Shown: positions 23,627 through 36,549, counted from the first letter of the stretch. The stretch is 64,000 bases of DNA from Antedon bifida (GCA_963402885.1 OY727102.1:17608001-17672000), one strand, 5' to 3'. Numbers and translations are program-made. Notes: generated by a model from the letters alone, not told the origin.

Positions 23627-24150
23627 TGTGCTTACGCCACCTGTATTCGATCTCGTAAATTTTATGTTTGCCGCCCTCAATTTTTAAAAGAAATTGAATT
23701 TATATTTACATCGCAGGTGTACGAAACGGTTTGGTATGCCGTGCGTTGTTATGCAAATGAGTTTGTGCAGGTGTATTATTGGGAAGATGGTATGTCAGTC
23801 ATTCGCGGTCAACATGCCACCCACTGTTAAATTTTGATGTTGTTAATCTTTATATTAGAAGATTGTTCAAATCATGTAAATAAAACATTTTCCGTCTCCC
23901 CTCTTTAATTTTGCAAAAGTAATCTCGAAAATAACTCCATGTGGAAAAGAAGCCCACCCAAGAATACTAAAAATGAAGGAGCACATGGGCTTCTTTTCGA
24001 GGTTTTATGGCAGTCTATTTAATGGAAAATAATGCCATGCAACTTTGTTTCTGATTTTTAAAAAGATCCACTTGTTTAGGCCTGACATTTACAACCCTCA
24101 AAATATCTCACTTTCGAAAACAATATTTATTTTCAATTCCAAAAAAAAAA
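23627..24150. repeat. Segmental repeat, copy 3
   Basis: The most complete copy: GTGCTTACGCCACCTGTATT, then ACGAAACGGTTTGGTATGCC, then the hairpin portion with AGAAGCCCACCCAAGAATAC, ending in an A run. It lies about 950 bases from copy 2 in the same orientation. Confidence 0.8.
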
Positions 24151-25138
24151 AAATATTGTGTACGGAACTGTTTGGTATGCCGTGCGTTGTTATACAATGG
24201 TCACCGAAGAGAGTCGATTGAGGCAAAAACGAACCGATGGAGGAAACTATCCTACGGAAAAAAATCGCCGACGGGCTTGGCTTATGAAGTCCGTGTTTGT
24301 TTAGTTCCGCATTTACACTACACTCAGACAGCAACCGGCCTACGCCTCTGCAAACGAGTAAAAATAGAGTAAAACATACAATAAAAAGAAACACAAAAAT
24401 TCGCCCTCTTATTATTTTAACAAATTATCATTGAAATAGAAATAATAATTGTATATACTTCCTATTTAGTTAGTATAAGCCATACCCGACTAGTTTAATA
24501 TTTTGACATGGTGTATAAAAAATGAATTGCCCGGAGGCCTACTCCTTGCTAGAACGAATTAAAACATGGGCATAAAGATCAGATTTTCTCAGCAAACTCT
24601 CTTCTCTTCCTGTCATTTCACAATTAAGGCGTTGTCGGGTAAAATGTTGAAAATAGTATAGACCAATCAAAAAGACCGACGTGGAGGTTCCTCCATGGTA
24701 CGACAAATCGCCGTCATTAAGTGACTACAAATTAAGTATGACAATTAGAAGGCCCATCAGTTACGCCATAATGCTTATTCGCATTAAAAAGAACCAAATA
24801 ATTATATAGCAATACGACTTAAAATAAATAAACATCCCCTTAAAACGTTTCTTTTAATTACTTTGCGACCAGGATATTTCCTGCCAAATGAAATAACATC
24901 TGGTTGTAGGCCAACGGTAGTATTTATAATTATTATTTACTTCGAATTAAACCCCGACAAAAATAACCGCATCCTTAAGATTGTGGGTTGATGTGGATTA
25001 TACATTGATGAAAGAATACTACAATAAGAGTAGCAATCCATGGGGAGGTAAAAATAAAAAACGTCTACTTAGGCCTATAACTCTTCTTATTTTTACCTCC
25101 ATGGTAAAACCGAACAGCGATGATATAAGTTAAAACAA

Positions 25139-25190
25139 AGTTACTCAAACCACCGGGAGTCGAACCGGACTACTTTTGCCATGACATTGA
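25139..25190 (-). repeat. tRNA-like B-box relic
   Basis: Minus strand CCGGTTCGACTCCCGG is a strong T-arm/B-box. The rest of a tRNA is not recognisable. Confidence 0.3.
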
Positions 25191-26492
25191 TCTAAAAAAA
25201 GTATTACACTTAAACTTTCTCTCCATAATTTCAAAAGATTGATTATCGTTCTGTTTTAGAAATTTAAAAAAATGTGAAATTCCATATTTTATATTATATT
25301 AGCTTATTATATTATGAATCCAAATGTCATTATGTTTAATTAATGTGGTATTTTAAATAATGTTGTATTGAGGAGAGGATCTTGTCGACCCGGTCCCCCT
25401 TTAAATTTTGGAAATTGTAAAATAGCATTGTTAAGTTCAGCACAACTTTTTACAAATTGTTTTGACCCTCGCACTCTTTGAGATAGTTTATTGAATCTGC
25501 AAGAATATATAAAGATATATATTTGATTATCCATGCACTGGTACAAAGTTTAAGTTTGAACAATAACACAAACTGTTTATTTACACACATTTCAAGCAAC
25601 CCCTTTCATATAATGGTCGCGTCCAGAAGAGGATGTAATAACAATAGATTATTATTATTACGAGAAGAGAATTCCCCTTTCATTCCCCCGTTTAACTGAT
25701 CTGCGTTACATGAACCATTCACTAACCAAATCAATTGCCTTGTTATGTGCAGTGTGCCCGGGTTAAGGTATGTATCTTTATCATTTTTACTATTTCGTTA
25801 GGCTAAACATTAAGGCCTTAGTGTTCAGTTTATTTGATTGAGTTTGAGACGAATACTTCAGTACTCAGTTGAGTTGTAGGCCTTTAATATGAAAATTGTT
25901 GTTCTCAATATTATGCTCGGCTTACGAATTTGTTCACAAGCTTTTCTCAAGTGCTGAATTTGAGCAAAACATTTAGATTCTGATTGTAACTGGATTTTGG
26001 TCAGGAAATGTACATGCCATTTCCCTGGTCAAAAACCGGTTACATCGCTGGTGAGATTGGACGCATATACAGTGATCTGGTCATCGCATGTATTTGTTGT
26101 ATACAGTACTAGAGTGGTATTGTATGGAAAGAAACGGACCTGTGTTGGGGGGTAAGGGTTGGGAGTGCTCTCTGTTTATGGAGATGCCTAGACTTATAAT
26201 ACATCCCCAGCCACTATGGATTAAGGAAAGTAGTAATTGTGTCCGTTGTGTTTCTTATTTTCTGTTTAATCTATAGCTTTACATATGAATAGGTGGTGAG
26301 TGAGTATAGGTAATGTAGGCCTACTTGAACTTTTCTGGACCACGTTCACTTCTATTCAATGGGTCTGCTTATTCTTCACTAATTATTATTATTAATTTAA
26401 TAATACATAAAGACCACTCAATAACAATGGTAATAAAAGTAATAGTTGTATGGTGATTATATTCGGTCGGATTAATTCCTTTAATATCGCTC

Positions 26493-26646
26493 TTAAGGTC
26501 TGTCTGCACTATCAAACTTTATGTGACAAAATAAATGTGATGTGCCCCTATATGGACATGATGATGTCATATCACTATCATATTTGGGCATATCACTACT
26601 ATATTTGGGCACATCACACTTTTTTGATAGTGTAGACAGAGCTTTA
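26493..26646. mobile_element. MITE family 1, copy 10
   Basis: TAAGGTCTGTCTGCACTATC to TGATAGTGTAGACAGAGCTTTA. The right inner part is shortened by about 12 bases. Confidence 0.85.
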
Positions 26647-27028
26647 AATGTGAATAGCAGGAATATTTAAACTGAGACACCCCACTTGTAACTCTGTTGA
26701 TACATCAACATCTTTATCCAGTGTTGAACCTTCACCAAGAAACGTAATGGTACCCACATCAAGTAGTTTACTTGTGTTGAAATAATTGATTGAAATTTCT
26801 TCTTTTTTCTTTCTTTTTCTTTCTTTATTTGTTCCTTCACACTTTATTCAACATTTCAAAAAAGAAAATAAATATAAAGAACATAAGCAGAACAACTTGG
26901 TGGTTTTGGTTTCGTTTTGTGAATGTAATGAAAGAAAGATGTTTGTGGTGACTCAGAACAAGGAAGAAAATGTTTTAACGATCGAAACTGGAACAGGCTA
27001 TTTAATATAAATACAGCAAATAATATTT

Positions 27029-27184
27029 ATAGCTCTGTTTACACTCAAAATCGTTTGCCAAAAAAGTGTGATGTGCCCAAATATGGTAGTGATATGCCCA
27101 AATACTAATGACATCATCAAGTCCATATATGGGCACATCACATTTTGTTGTAACATAAAGTTTGATAGTGTAGACAAGGTTTTA
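27029..27184. mobile_element. MITE family 1, copy 11
   Basis: TATAGCTCTGTTTACACTC at the left; TTGATAGTGTAGACAAGGTT at the right, both mutated. The interior is typical. Confidence 0.8.
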
Positions 27185-27350
27185 CGCGATAATCGGGATT
27201 AAGGAAAACATTTTTACGGGTTCTTTTTTTCTGACTTAGTTTCTTCCATAATAACAACACCTCCCTGTGCTCATGAATCGCAACACAAGAAAGTACCGGT
27301 AAATAAATAAAATAAAAATGGTTACATTTAAAAAGAAGCAATGACATGTT

Positions 27351-27460
27351 TCTTGATGATGATAATGATGATGATGATGATGGTGATGATGATGGTGATA
27401 ATGATGATGACGCGGTTGATGAGGATGATAAGACAATACTCATGATGATGATGATGATAT
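27351..27460. repeat. (GAT)n microsatellite
   Basis: Imperfect run of GAT/GGT/GAA triplets. On the minus strand it opens His/Ser-rich frames that I regard as non-coding. Confidence 0.85.
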
Positions 27461-27922
27461 GGTACTGTTACGATGAATGATCAGACAATGATAATGATGA
27501 TACTCTGTTATGAATGGTGAAGACGTTATTTATAATAATATAACAATAAAAATAATAACGAAAATGATAAGACAGTACACATTACGAAACAGACTGTTAC
27601 CGTAGAAATGGTCAACTGTACTATATTTTATCAGCTGTTATTAGGCCTATATATCGTAATTTCTTAGTGACGTATCTTCCATGAAAATGACTTCATGGCA
27701 AAACTATTAAAATATATTATTAAAACTTTCCGTCGATACGATATATTGTCACCGTGACATTGTGATAATTTTAGTTGTAGCTATGTTTCTAAATGTTTCA
27801 TCATTTCAAAAGAGATAAGTATAGCGTTGTGTAATACAGGCATCTGTACACACACAATAGATGATTCATTCTATATTATATAATCGATCATTCCTTAATA
27901 TAGCCCTGTTCCGTATTGAACC

Positions 27923-27929
27923 CTATATA
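27923..27929 (+). promoter_or_regulatory. TATA box of IL-17 gene C
   Basis: CCCTATATAAGC, a near-ideal TATA context. It would start transcription near 27955. A 5' UTR exon could end at about 28022 (AATTAAG|GTATTA) and join the coding exon at 28331. Confidence 0.5.
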
Positions 27930-28330
27930 AGCTCATGCTAGGATCTTTATACCACTTTTGAATTAAGACTTGGTACAATATCAAACAGTGTCTGCTCTAT
28001 TATTAATGTTTAGCAAATTAAGGTATTATTTTAATCTATATCTGACGAAAATAGAACCCGGAAGTAGTGTAGAATAAATATGTTGATATTATTTTAACCC
28101 CGTGTGTTGTGTTTAACATTACAACACGGTCTCCAATGATTGTATAAAAATAATAATGTATTTCCTTATTGTAAATCGCTCTCTCATTATGTGCATATAA
28201 GGAATTATTGCTCACGACTACTATATACTACAATTGTTAATATTTGTGATATTATTATTTGATGTCGATAACTATAATACCATTTTAGGTTAAATTTGTT
28301 AATCATAATATGTTTCGTTTTGTCTTTCAG

Positions 28331-28816
28331 ATGAAGTTACTCTCCATATGTGTTGTTCTTGGCCTGGTTTGCAACGCAATTGCAGGACCGTATAGTTTTA
28401 CCAATACTATACTGGAAACGAAATTCCGAGACCTCGAATGCAAAGAACCGTTGGAACAAACTCTTTATTCCCAGCTGGCTGAAGTGTTACGATTTGATCC
28501 AATCGACGACGGAATCAGCACGTATGCCTCCGATAAAGAAGAATGTCCAACAGATGCTACCACACTGTGCCCGTATCGTATGGAAAACATCGACGATCCG
28601 GATCGGATCCCATCAAGGGTGTCCGTAGCCAGGTGCATGTGTGACGAATGCCAGACTAAACGCGATTCCACTGCAGCTCTTTTGTCGTGTAAACCGATAT
28701 TGCGTATCACTACCGTGCTACGAAAGACAGGCAAATGTGAATCCGGGTTCTACACATATAAACCCGTTGATGAAATTATACCTGTGGCTTGTACTTGTTC
28801 CAGGCCTTCGAACTGA
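28331..28816 (+). CDS. IL17: Interleukin-17-like cytokine C (canonical)
   Basis: A single coding exon begins directly after an acceptor (GTCTTTCAG) with ATG and gives 161 residues. The signal peptide is MKLLSICVVLGLVCNAIAG. A pre-domain with Cys (LECKE) and an EECP motif is followed by the IL-17 core: LCPYRMENIDDPDRIPSRV, ARCMCDEC, LLSCKP and a final IPVACTCSRPS with the complete C-x-C. It is the least derived member here and aligns with animal IL-17 along the whole core. As in genes A and B, an intron lies just before the second part of the signal peptide; here exon 1 seems to be 5' UTR only, with a TATA box at 27923. Predicted to be a secreted homodimeric cytokine signalling through IL-17R/SEFIR proteins. 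An upstream in-frame ATG at 28310 lies in the intron and is not used. Confidence 0.94.
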   Translation: MKLLSICVVLGLVCNAIAGPYSFTNTILETKFRDLECKEPLEQTLYSQLAEVLRFDPIDDGISTYASDKEECPTDATTLCPYRMENIDDPDRIPSRVSVARCMCDECQTKRDSTAALLSCKPILRITTVLRKTGKCESGFYTYKPVDEIIPVACTCSRPSN

Positions 28817-29098
28817 ACGTTTTTTATGTTTAGCAGACGATCCACTGACAATCAGAGGAGAAGAAAGAAACAATGTCTTCCACACCACCAGGGGTGTTTT
28901 TTTCTTTGATGCATTTTAAGAAAATACATTAACCTGAATCAGTACATCATACAGCAAAGTCAATTCAACCCAGCGTAGGGGTAACGACACACCTCTTGTT
29001 TTATAGGCTGATTTATAAACTTTAAAAGGACATATGCCTATCTGCTAACATTTTATGCCAGTTCTTCATAAACATTCCAATATTTAATTATGTTATTA

Positions 29099-29104
29099 AA
29101 ATAA
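29099..29104 (+). terminator. Candidate poly(A) signal of IL-17 gene C
   Basis: AATAAA in TTAAAATAAATTTA, about 285 bases after the stop. Confidence 0.3.
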
Positions 29105-30001
29105 ATTTATTATAAATATTGTTAAAGATGTATTAATCATCATCATGTGTAAAACATGGAGGTATACAAATTTGTGTAAAGGAAGAGCAACAAATGTTCA
29201 ATTTCGTATAGTTTAAAATGTGGAATAATCTACCAAGATTCCCAGTTCTGTACTTCACAAACGTGAATTAATGTATTTAGGCCTATTTTGTCCTATTCAG
29301 TGTGGCGGTGTGCTTCATGATGAGATGGGTAAAAACCCTGAGCTCTCTCACCTGCTAAAATGCCCCCTGTCTTCAACCTGTTATGTATATCATTATAAAA
29401 TATGAATGTTTCCATTTAATACCAACTCGTCTGGGGCGGAGGGAAATGGTGTGTGGGTGGATATTATGAGTTTTGATTAGCACAAACTTATCTAACAATT
29501 AGCTTTCTTAACAAACCTTGCGTACGTACGTAATAAATGTTATTATGATATTTTTCAGTTTGTATACATTTTCTTTATATTTTATATTTATGTATGAAAT
29601 AAATGATTGATAACATGAGCTAATGTTTCTTAAAATACAGAAAATAAGTTTGGAATTTCGTTGAAAGATTATTTCTTGTGTGTTTGTATCGATAATAATA
29701 AGTTGTATCGAATCGAGTAGCCTATATGGTTGCTCTTTCACTTTTGTTAGTAGATGTAGCCAATAGTAAAACATACACTTGACGACCCCTTTACCAACCG
29801 ATTCTCGGTACTGTAGGTCTATCTTCCGAAGCATCATAGGAATATTTGGTAAGACAACATCACATGTATATTCGTAACTAACCCTTAACCTTACATGATA
29901 CAGGCACCACATGTGATATAAATGAGATGCTGCATTATCAATTATTCCTTATGCTTCGGAAATAGATGTGTGAGTGGAGGAAGCTTGCAATTTTTTTTTC
30001 T

Positions 30002-30297
30002 AGAGCCAGTGGGTGCAATTTTTACAATACTGAACGGCAGTAAATGTAATACTAATGATAGATGTAAGTCTAATACTAGGCCTACAAGTTGTTCTTGTCT
30101 GTATACCCCCTGGACAACTAACCCCAGACAACTACCCAATAACTACTTATTACATGTTTGTACAGAGCCAGTGAGTGCATTTTGTTCAAAACTGAACGGC
30201 ATATCGCAATGCTGATAATAGAAGTATACGGTATACTAGGCCTACAAGTTGTTCTTGTCTGTATACCCCCTAGAAAACTAACCCCAGACAACTACCA
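30002..30297. repeat. Direct duplication of about 135 bases, period about 162
   Basis: AGAGCCAGTG..., CTGAACGGCA and TACTAGGCCTACAAGTTGTT followed by ACCCCAGACAACTACC occur at 30002-30139 and again at 30164-30297. Confidence 0.8.
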
Positions 30298-31097
30298 CCC
30301 CAACAAATATATAGCCTAATACCAAGGGCGGATCCAGGATAAAACGGAGGAGTGGTAGCCTGATATGAAATTAGTAATCTGTCAAAAATAGATACCAAAA
30401 AGTACTTCATAATTTCATTTTAGTCAAAACGCCCAAAGTTCAACCCTCCGTGTTGTAATACCTTCCATGAACCTAAAATTGGGTAAGAATTGAATGACAC
30501 GTGTCAATCAGAATTATATCGCATAGTAGGACATACGTCTTATCGTCATGTAGGCCTATTGCACGAATATCTCTGAAACTGGTTTCAATCTACATCGAAA
30601 TGTGTTTTGTAATCGTCACAGTTCCTGTTATAGTAAGTGATTCATTATTTGTTATATTTAAGGGCTATAAAACTTATCCTATTTGATAATTATTACCATT
30701 TAATCGGTAGGCTTATTATCGCTAGGCCAAGGGACCAGCTTGTTGTCAAAACAAGGGTGACAACTGTTTATCTGACTGGTTGCTTTGAAATAGCAGTAAG
30801 TGATCACTAAAATCTTCGAATCAGCCAATCACCGCTTAGCGTCATTGTGCTACGCAACCATTGTTTTTGGGATTTTATGATCACGTGCAGGACGTTTTGC
30901 AGAGCTTATGGTTCCAAAAACAAAATCTTTCTCATTACAAACCTTCTATTTTACAAACGGTACACATTGTCGTGCAAAATGTCACTTGTAAAGATAGTTT
31001 ACGTTAACAATACAATTAGTTTAATTGAAATAAAAGAATTATATTTGAATACTTGAAATATTAATAGGGTTTTCCTCTTAACTTCTCATTTACGACC

Positions 31098-31210
31098 TAA
31101 AGCTCTTTCTACACTATCAAACTTTATGTGAAAAAACATTTAATGTGCCCATACATAGACATGATGATGTCATATCACTACCATATTTGGGCATATCACT
31201 ACCATATCTG
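31098..31210. mobile_element. MITE family 1, copy 12, right end missing
   Basis: TAAAGCTCTTTCTACACTAT and the interior are present. The element stops at CACTACCATATCTGG. Confidence 0.8.
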
Positions 31211-31879
31211 GACCGTTTGTGCATAATACTTATGACGATTACAATCTCAGGAAACCAGGAGGTTTGTATGATAGAGACCCTAGATTACTTAAAAAAATAT
31301 TATTGAAAAATTGGTTTTCAAAATAATAATTCAAGTTTAACAGTACAAATCGCTATTAGGCTACAAAAGACCAATCCTTCCGTATTCTACCATAAATGAA
31401 TACATTGTAATGTCTAGAAAATTCAAAATCATAATTGATTCTCAGTGAATGTTTCGACCGAAAATTATAGTCAAAATTTCAGAGAAACTGGTTATTTAGG
31501 GCTATTCATAACCATGCATGATGAATTAAGTATCACCTGTTCAGATAAGTTACTTCTTTTACCTAAAGAGGGTCAAACCATCTTAAGAGCATCCTCTACC
31601 GAAATGAAAGTTAATATTGACTATAAGCAACAAGCATTTAGAATATCATATTCAACTTTTATCTCAATTTAAAATAAAATTTAAATTTAAAAATGCAAGT
31701 ACAATCGAAATTAATGTACTTTTTAGATGTGACATTAACTAAAATATGTTTGTCTCCCTCAACTGACTGCAGGAGCGAAATCTAATGACGATTTTAATAA
31801 CTTTTCGATTTTATGACGCGATATAATAATACTGCTGCTTCTGCTGCGCAGGCTAAAAAATAATAGCCGCGCTGTCGTT

Positions 31880-32440
31880 CAGTCAATCGTCAAATATTCA
31901 GCCGGTCAATCAGTCAATTTATATTCAGTCGGTCAGTCAGTTAACATTCAGTCGGTCAGTCAGTTAATTTATATTCAGTCGGTCAGTCAGTTAATTTATA
32001 TTCAGTCGGTCAGTCAGTTAATTTATATTCAGTCGGTCAGTCAGTTTATTTATATTCAGTCGGTCAGTCAGTTAATTTATATTCAGTCGGTCAGTCAGGC
32101 TATTGATATTCAGTCAGTCATTTGATATTCAGTCGGTCAGTCGTTTGATATTCAGTCGGTCAGTCAGTCATTTGATATTTAGTCTGTCAGTCAGGCATTA
32201 ATGTATCAGTCGGTCAGCCTTCAGTTAATATTCAGTCGGTCTGTCAGGGATTTGATATTCAGTCGGTCAGTCATTTGATATTCAGTCGGTCAGTCAGTTA
32301 ATATTCAGTCGGTCATTCAGGTAATATTCAGTCTGTCAGTCAGGTAATATTCAGTCTGTCAGTCACTTAATATTTAGTCGGTCAGTCAGTTAATATCCAG
32401 ACGGTCAGTCAGCTAATATTCAGTCGGTCAGTCAGTTAAA
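31880..32440. repeat. Tandem array, unit ATTCAGTCGGTCAGTCAGTT
   Basis: About 560 bases of 22-27-base units built from CAGTCGGTCAGTCAG plus a short AT spacer (TTAATTTAT or TTAAT). The left half is the most uniform. Unit-length differences come from the AT spacer. There are no unique spacers, so it is not a CRISPR. Confidence 0.9.
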
Positions 32441-32492
32441 TAAAGGAACTTTAATGTTAACGTTGTTTTATGTTTCCTGTTCTGTTTCATCA

Positions 32493-32605
32493 AACGTATA
32501 GGCCTACACGTTATATCGTATAACGTATAGGCCTACACGTTATATCGTATAACGTATAGGCCTACACGTTATATCGTATAACGTATAGGCCTACACGTTA
32601 TATCG
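32493..32605. repeat. 29-base array containing the TAGGCCTA palindrome
   Basis: Four near-identical units of AACGTATAGGCCTACACGTT followed by ATATCGTAT. Each unit has dyad symmetry centred on TAGGCCTA, flanked by AACGT/ACGTT. Confidence 0.9.
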
Positions 32606-33418
32606 TTTTGTTGATGGTCTTTTCATCTTTTGGTCTTTTATTATGTTTCTGTATAGTATGTATCGATTTGATCTGATAACAAATTCATTGGAGTTATATT
32701 GTACCTCATTTCAAAGTTCTATTTTATGATGATTTCCGGGTTGTTTTTTTGGTCTCGTGTCATTTTATATTGATACTGTATATATCTATCATTCAGATTA
32801 ATTGTTCTATTTAATCATGCGATACAGAGGCTTTATTTTTGTTAAAAATGCTTTTTCCCGCAACTGAAGTCTGCACGTGGTAGTGTGACGTGCGGCTAAT
32901 TTTGTCAAGCCCTGAGTGAGGAAGTTTATAGAAAGCTTATTCTGGTGTATGTTGTATTTTCCCAAACGTGAAAATACGAACGGGGATGTTTACAGCAATT
33001 ATTTTAAAGTTTATTCTAGGTCTTTTTGATAACATAGTTAGGCCTAACAGTGGTGTATATAGAGGAAACACTTGAAGTGAAGTGCTTAATCAGCAGCTTC
33101 TACCAACTACAAAACAAACAAAACCATAATTATTATTATAAAATTATTTGAATATAATAAAAGACATAAAGAAATCAGTAAAAATATTAAACTATGACAA
33201 TTTTAAAAAATGTACATAATACAAAAAATGTTTGTTTATTTCATAAAACCTCCAGGAGAAGCAGTCTAATATATATAATCAATGTATAAACATTATTTAA
33301 AATGGCAATAATAATCTGTAAATGCTATCATCGTTATTAAATAATACAAATTACACACATTGAGGCAAAGCTTTATGATATTGTATTTGTTCATCACAGG
33401 AATGAATAATTGACCGTC

Positions 33419-33589
33419 TAAAGCTCTATCTACATTATCAAACTTGTGTTGTCACAAAACAATGGGATGTGCCTGTATATGGACACGATGATGTCATATC
33501 ACTACCATATTTAAGCATACACCTACCATATTTGGGAATATCACTTTTTTTGTCAAACTAGGTTGATAGTGTAGACAGACAGAGCTTAA
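33419..33589. mobile_element. MITE family 1, copy 13
   Basis: TAAAGCTCTATCTACATTATC to GATAGTGTAGACAGACAGAG with a duplicated ACAG at the right end. Confidence 0.85.
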
Positions 33590-34974
33590 GAGGGCTGAGA
33601 TTGACAGGCAATTGACCAATCAACATTAATCAAATAAACAAACGAAGACCAATCAAAATTAGAGGTGAAATAAATGATTGTCAGAATATAGACTTATATT
33701 TGATGTATATTTAAATTATAGGCCTTGTAATATTCAAAAGTAACATTTCAATATAATATAATGAGTGCCCGTCATGTTATCCTGCTTAGAATTTCTTAAT
33801 TTTCACTCGACATGCACACGTAGTCGAGTGGCGCGTCGGGAAAATCAAATAAAGACAAGTTATATAACTCTGTATTGAAACGCCGAATAACGATGCAAAA
33901 TATCTAGGCAACAAGGGATGAACACAGGATTAGGCTTTAGGATTCAGCGATCCGTATCCATTGTGACCTACTGAGCAACAATTCTGGGTTTTTTCCTTGA
34001 CGAATAACACACCGTAATATTTTTTTGTAATGGAAAATAACTATACCATTGAACCTGCCATTAATTTAATCAAACGGTTTCCACTACTTTCCGTGACAGC
34101 ATTGAACAAAGCGCGACAGAAATGATACAGTTATTCATATTTTATACTTAAAATAATACGACATATGTTATCAATATTTAATACTTTACATAACAGTATG
34201 CATTATGATTAGATAACATAATAGGCCTAATTGAAAATACTATCTTAATTTCTTAATGTATTGCTTGAACATAGGCTTATTATAATAGTCATGAGAATAT
34301 TTTTATTTTTATCCATTTTTTTTTTGTAAATTGTAAAATAACCTGCGGTTTGTTGCGAACATGGAAAATACTATGCACTAAATTATTATCTGACCACAGG
34401 AAAATACGTTGTGGTCAGACTGAATGAATAGAAACTTACATACCGGTATATTTGTGTGACGTAATGTATTGGCTAATTAAAAAACCCAAGAACTAGGATT
34501 TGAATATTAAATTTCACACAAGGGACTCCCAATCAAATAATTTGAAATCAAATAAGAAAATGAAATCATTATATTATCGTGATGATGTCTTCGAATGGAA
34601 AATAACCACCACCACTCATGTATAGTGATTTTTAGTCGCGACTCTACAGCTCACTATGTCGGTCGGTTGGTCGGTCGGTAAACACTAACTCAAATGTGTG
34701 CACGCGACTGCAGACATGGCCTTGTTATTTATTGTTTGCTTATGTTTCTGCTTTCCTGGCAGTTTCCACTGATGGAGTATCTTTTTCCATGACATCATTG
34801 GCAACGAGCAACACACAATAGTTATTGTTATTGATTAGATGCATTTACTCACAGTGTAGAAATTATATATTAAGCCTATTATATTCAGACATGACATGCC
34901 ATTACATCCATAAAACAGAATTAAATTGTAATACTTAATCACTATATTATAGTCTTACACGTGCATGCACCCAG

Positions 34975-34991
34975 CCCCCCCCCCCCCCCCC
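34975..34991. repeat. Poly(C) run of 17
   Basis: A single uninterrupted C tract. This is the kind of site where assembly length can be unreliable. Confidence 0.9.
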
Positions 34992-36134
34992 TTACCTTCC
35001 ACATGATACAGCCACAACCTGTGATACACATGCGATGCTGTATTAAGGAATTTGGCTATTACTGGACACACACTATTTGGGGAGATACCTTACTTAATCG
35101 AGTGATTCTCTTTGCTTCACCCGTCAGGCCTATAACATTATAACAAAAAACAAATTTTATACACTTCAATTATTATTATTTTTTAATGAAATAGATTTAT
35201 CAATTTGAAATTAGTGATTGTGGTTGATGGGAGCTTAACATCTGCAATGACCTGGACGACCGAGAAATTCACGTCATATCAATGTGCGCATGCGCGAACA
35301 TTTTTCACTGGATTACAGTGTACTCTACACAATTGTGGCGGATTAATTTGAGACGACCAATGAGCGTCAGGCAAATCGAAAGATCGCTATTAATATGCTA
35401 TATGCTTCTATAGCTATTAATAGTGTAAACAAAAAATCTATAGGCCTATTTTAGAAATGAAAACAAAGTATGAAAATACAAAATAGACAATTGTTTTGCA
35501 TCACGTGATGATGCATAGATGACTAATAACGTGAAATATTAAATTGAATCGAATTCAAATGGCCTTAATGAAGTTAGATGCAGAGTAGATCACATTACTT
35601 GTCTACTTGTTTACTTGTAAGCCATCATAGTCGTATGAATAGAGGGAAATTGAGGCGAAGCATAATTGCTTATAAGCCCCTCGTGGTTATCATGTCATAT
35701 TATACAAACGGTGTGAACTTTAATAGATGGTTTACCCAAGCCTCATTTAGCCTATTTTTAAACAAATTTAAAGAACTAGCTGAAACAACCTAGCCTGAAA
35801 GACCATTCCACAAAAGTACAACTCTAAACGAAAAAGAATTCCTTCTCAAGTTTAATGCTCACTCATTAATCCAATGTTAAATTTATGAATATAATATTAT
35901 ACAAAATCACATGATTTAATCTGTCGTCATATAAATTAGAATACTTGCTCTACCACCCAACCGAAAGAGTGGCTTGTTATGTGTTACTTTGCCAATATTG
36001 CGGTTGTATTGCAGTTTGCAGACAATCAACTTACATTAAAGTATCCTTATTCTATTTTGTTTATTCTCTACACAGTAGATAGAACAGAACAGTTTGCAGT
36101 TTTAATAAAATTATTCACTTCTGTAAAAAAAAAA

Positions 36135-36352
36135 TTATTTCACTTAGACAAAGAAACGGTTAATTTTAACCAAAAACCATTGTCTGATAGACAATTTAAG
36201 TATTTTTTGCTTCAAATTACATTTTTTCGGGCAAATCATTTTTTTTTTTCGATCCAGTTTTCGTCAAAGTGAATAACTATTATGTGACATTAATATGGCA
36301 TATTCAACAAAAAATTAGAAAAAAAAAATTAGGGTGACAATATATCTTTAAG
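36135..36352. mobile_element. MITE family 4, partial copy
   Basis: TTTTCGATCCAGTTTTCGTC, ACTATTATGTGACATTAATA and TTAGGGTGACAATATATC match the right half of the copy at 38527-38830 in the same orientation. The left part is missing. It lies 200 bases downstream of gene D. Confidence 0.7.
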
Positions 36353-36549
36353 TAAAACACTAAGCCAAAACGATAAAGTAAAACAACCCGAAATAACTAG
36401 GTATTTCCACGATAGGCCTAATATATTTAAATACAGTGTAATATTTCATGAAGGTCATCAGCAATTACTATTTACAGAACTCATTAAATATAAACACTCA
36501 TGATTTCAGGCTTCGGGGTTTTTTTCTGTTAGAAAGAAAGACAAAAGTC

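Larger units (their letters stand above)
21246..28330. other. Intergenic interval between IL-17 genes B and C
   Basis: The left half is a repeat-rich zone (three copies of one segment, tRNA-like relics). The right half has two family 1 MITEs, a GAT microsatellite and, at the end, a TATA box for gene C. No additional gene is supported. Confidence 0.6.
28817..36549. other. Intergenic interval between IL-17 genes C and D (strand switch)
   Basis: It separates the plus-strand IL-17 genes from the minus-strand ones. It contains a 160-base direct duplication, two MITEs, the GTCAGTCAGTT satellite, the 29-base TAGGCCTA array, a 17-base poly(C), and a partial family 4 MITE. A 75-codon open frame at 31445-31672 is not recognised. 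Confidence 0.6.

Noticed and set aside
27236-27443. His- or Ser-rich minus-strand frames
   Set aside because: They are translations of the GAT microsatellite.
28310-28330. An upstream ATG for IL-17 gene C
   Set aside because: It lies in the polypyrimidine and acceptor region before CAG at 28330. The signal peptide begins properly at the ATG right after the splice site.
31880-32440. A CRISPR-like array
   Set aside because: The units are adjacent variants of one short motif with AT spacers and no unique spacers, in an animal genome. It is a minisatellite.
35578-35793. A 71-codon plus-strand frame
   Set aside because: It has no recognisable motif or splice support. A weak resemblance to a LINE tail (ASFSLFLNKFKELAE) is not enough to call.
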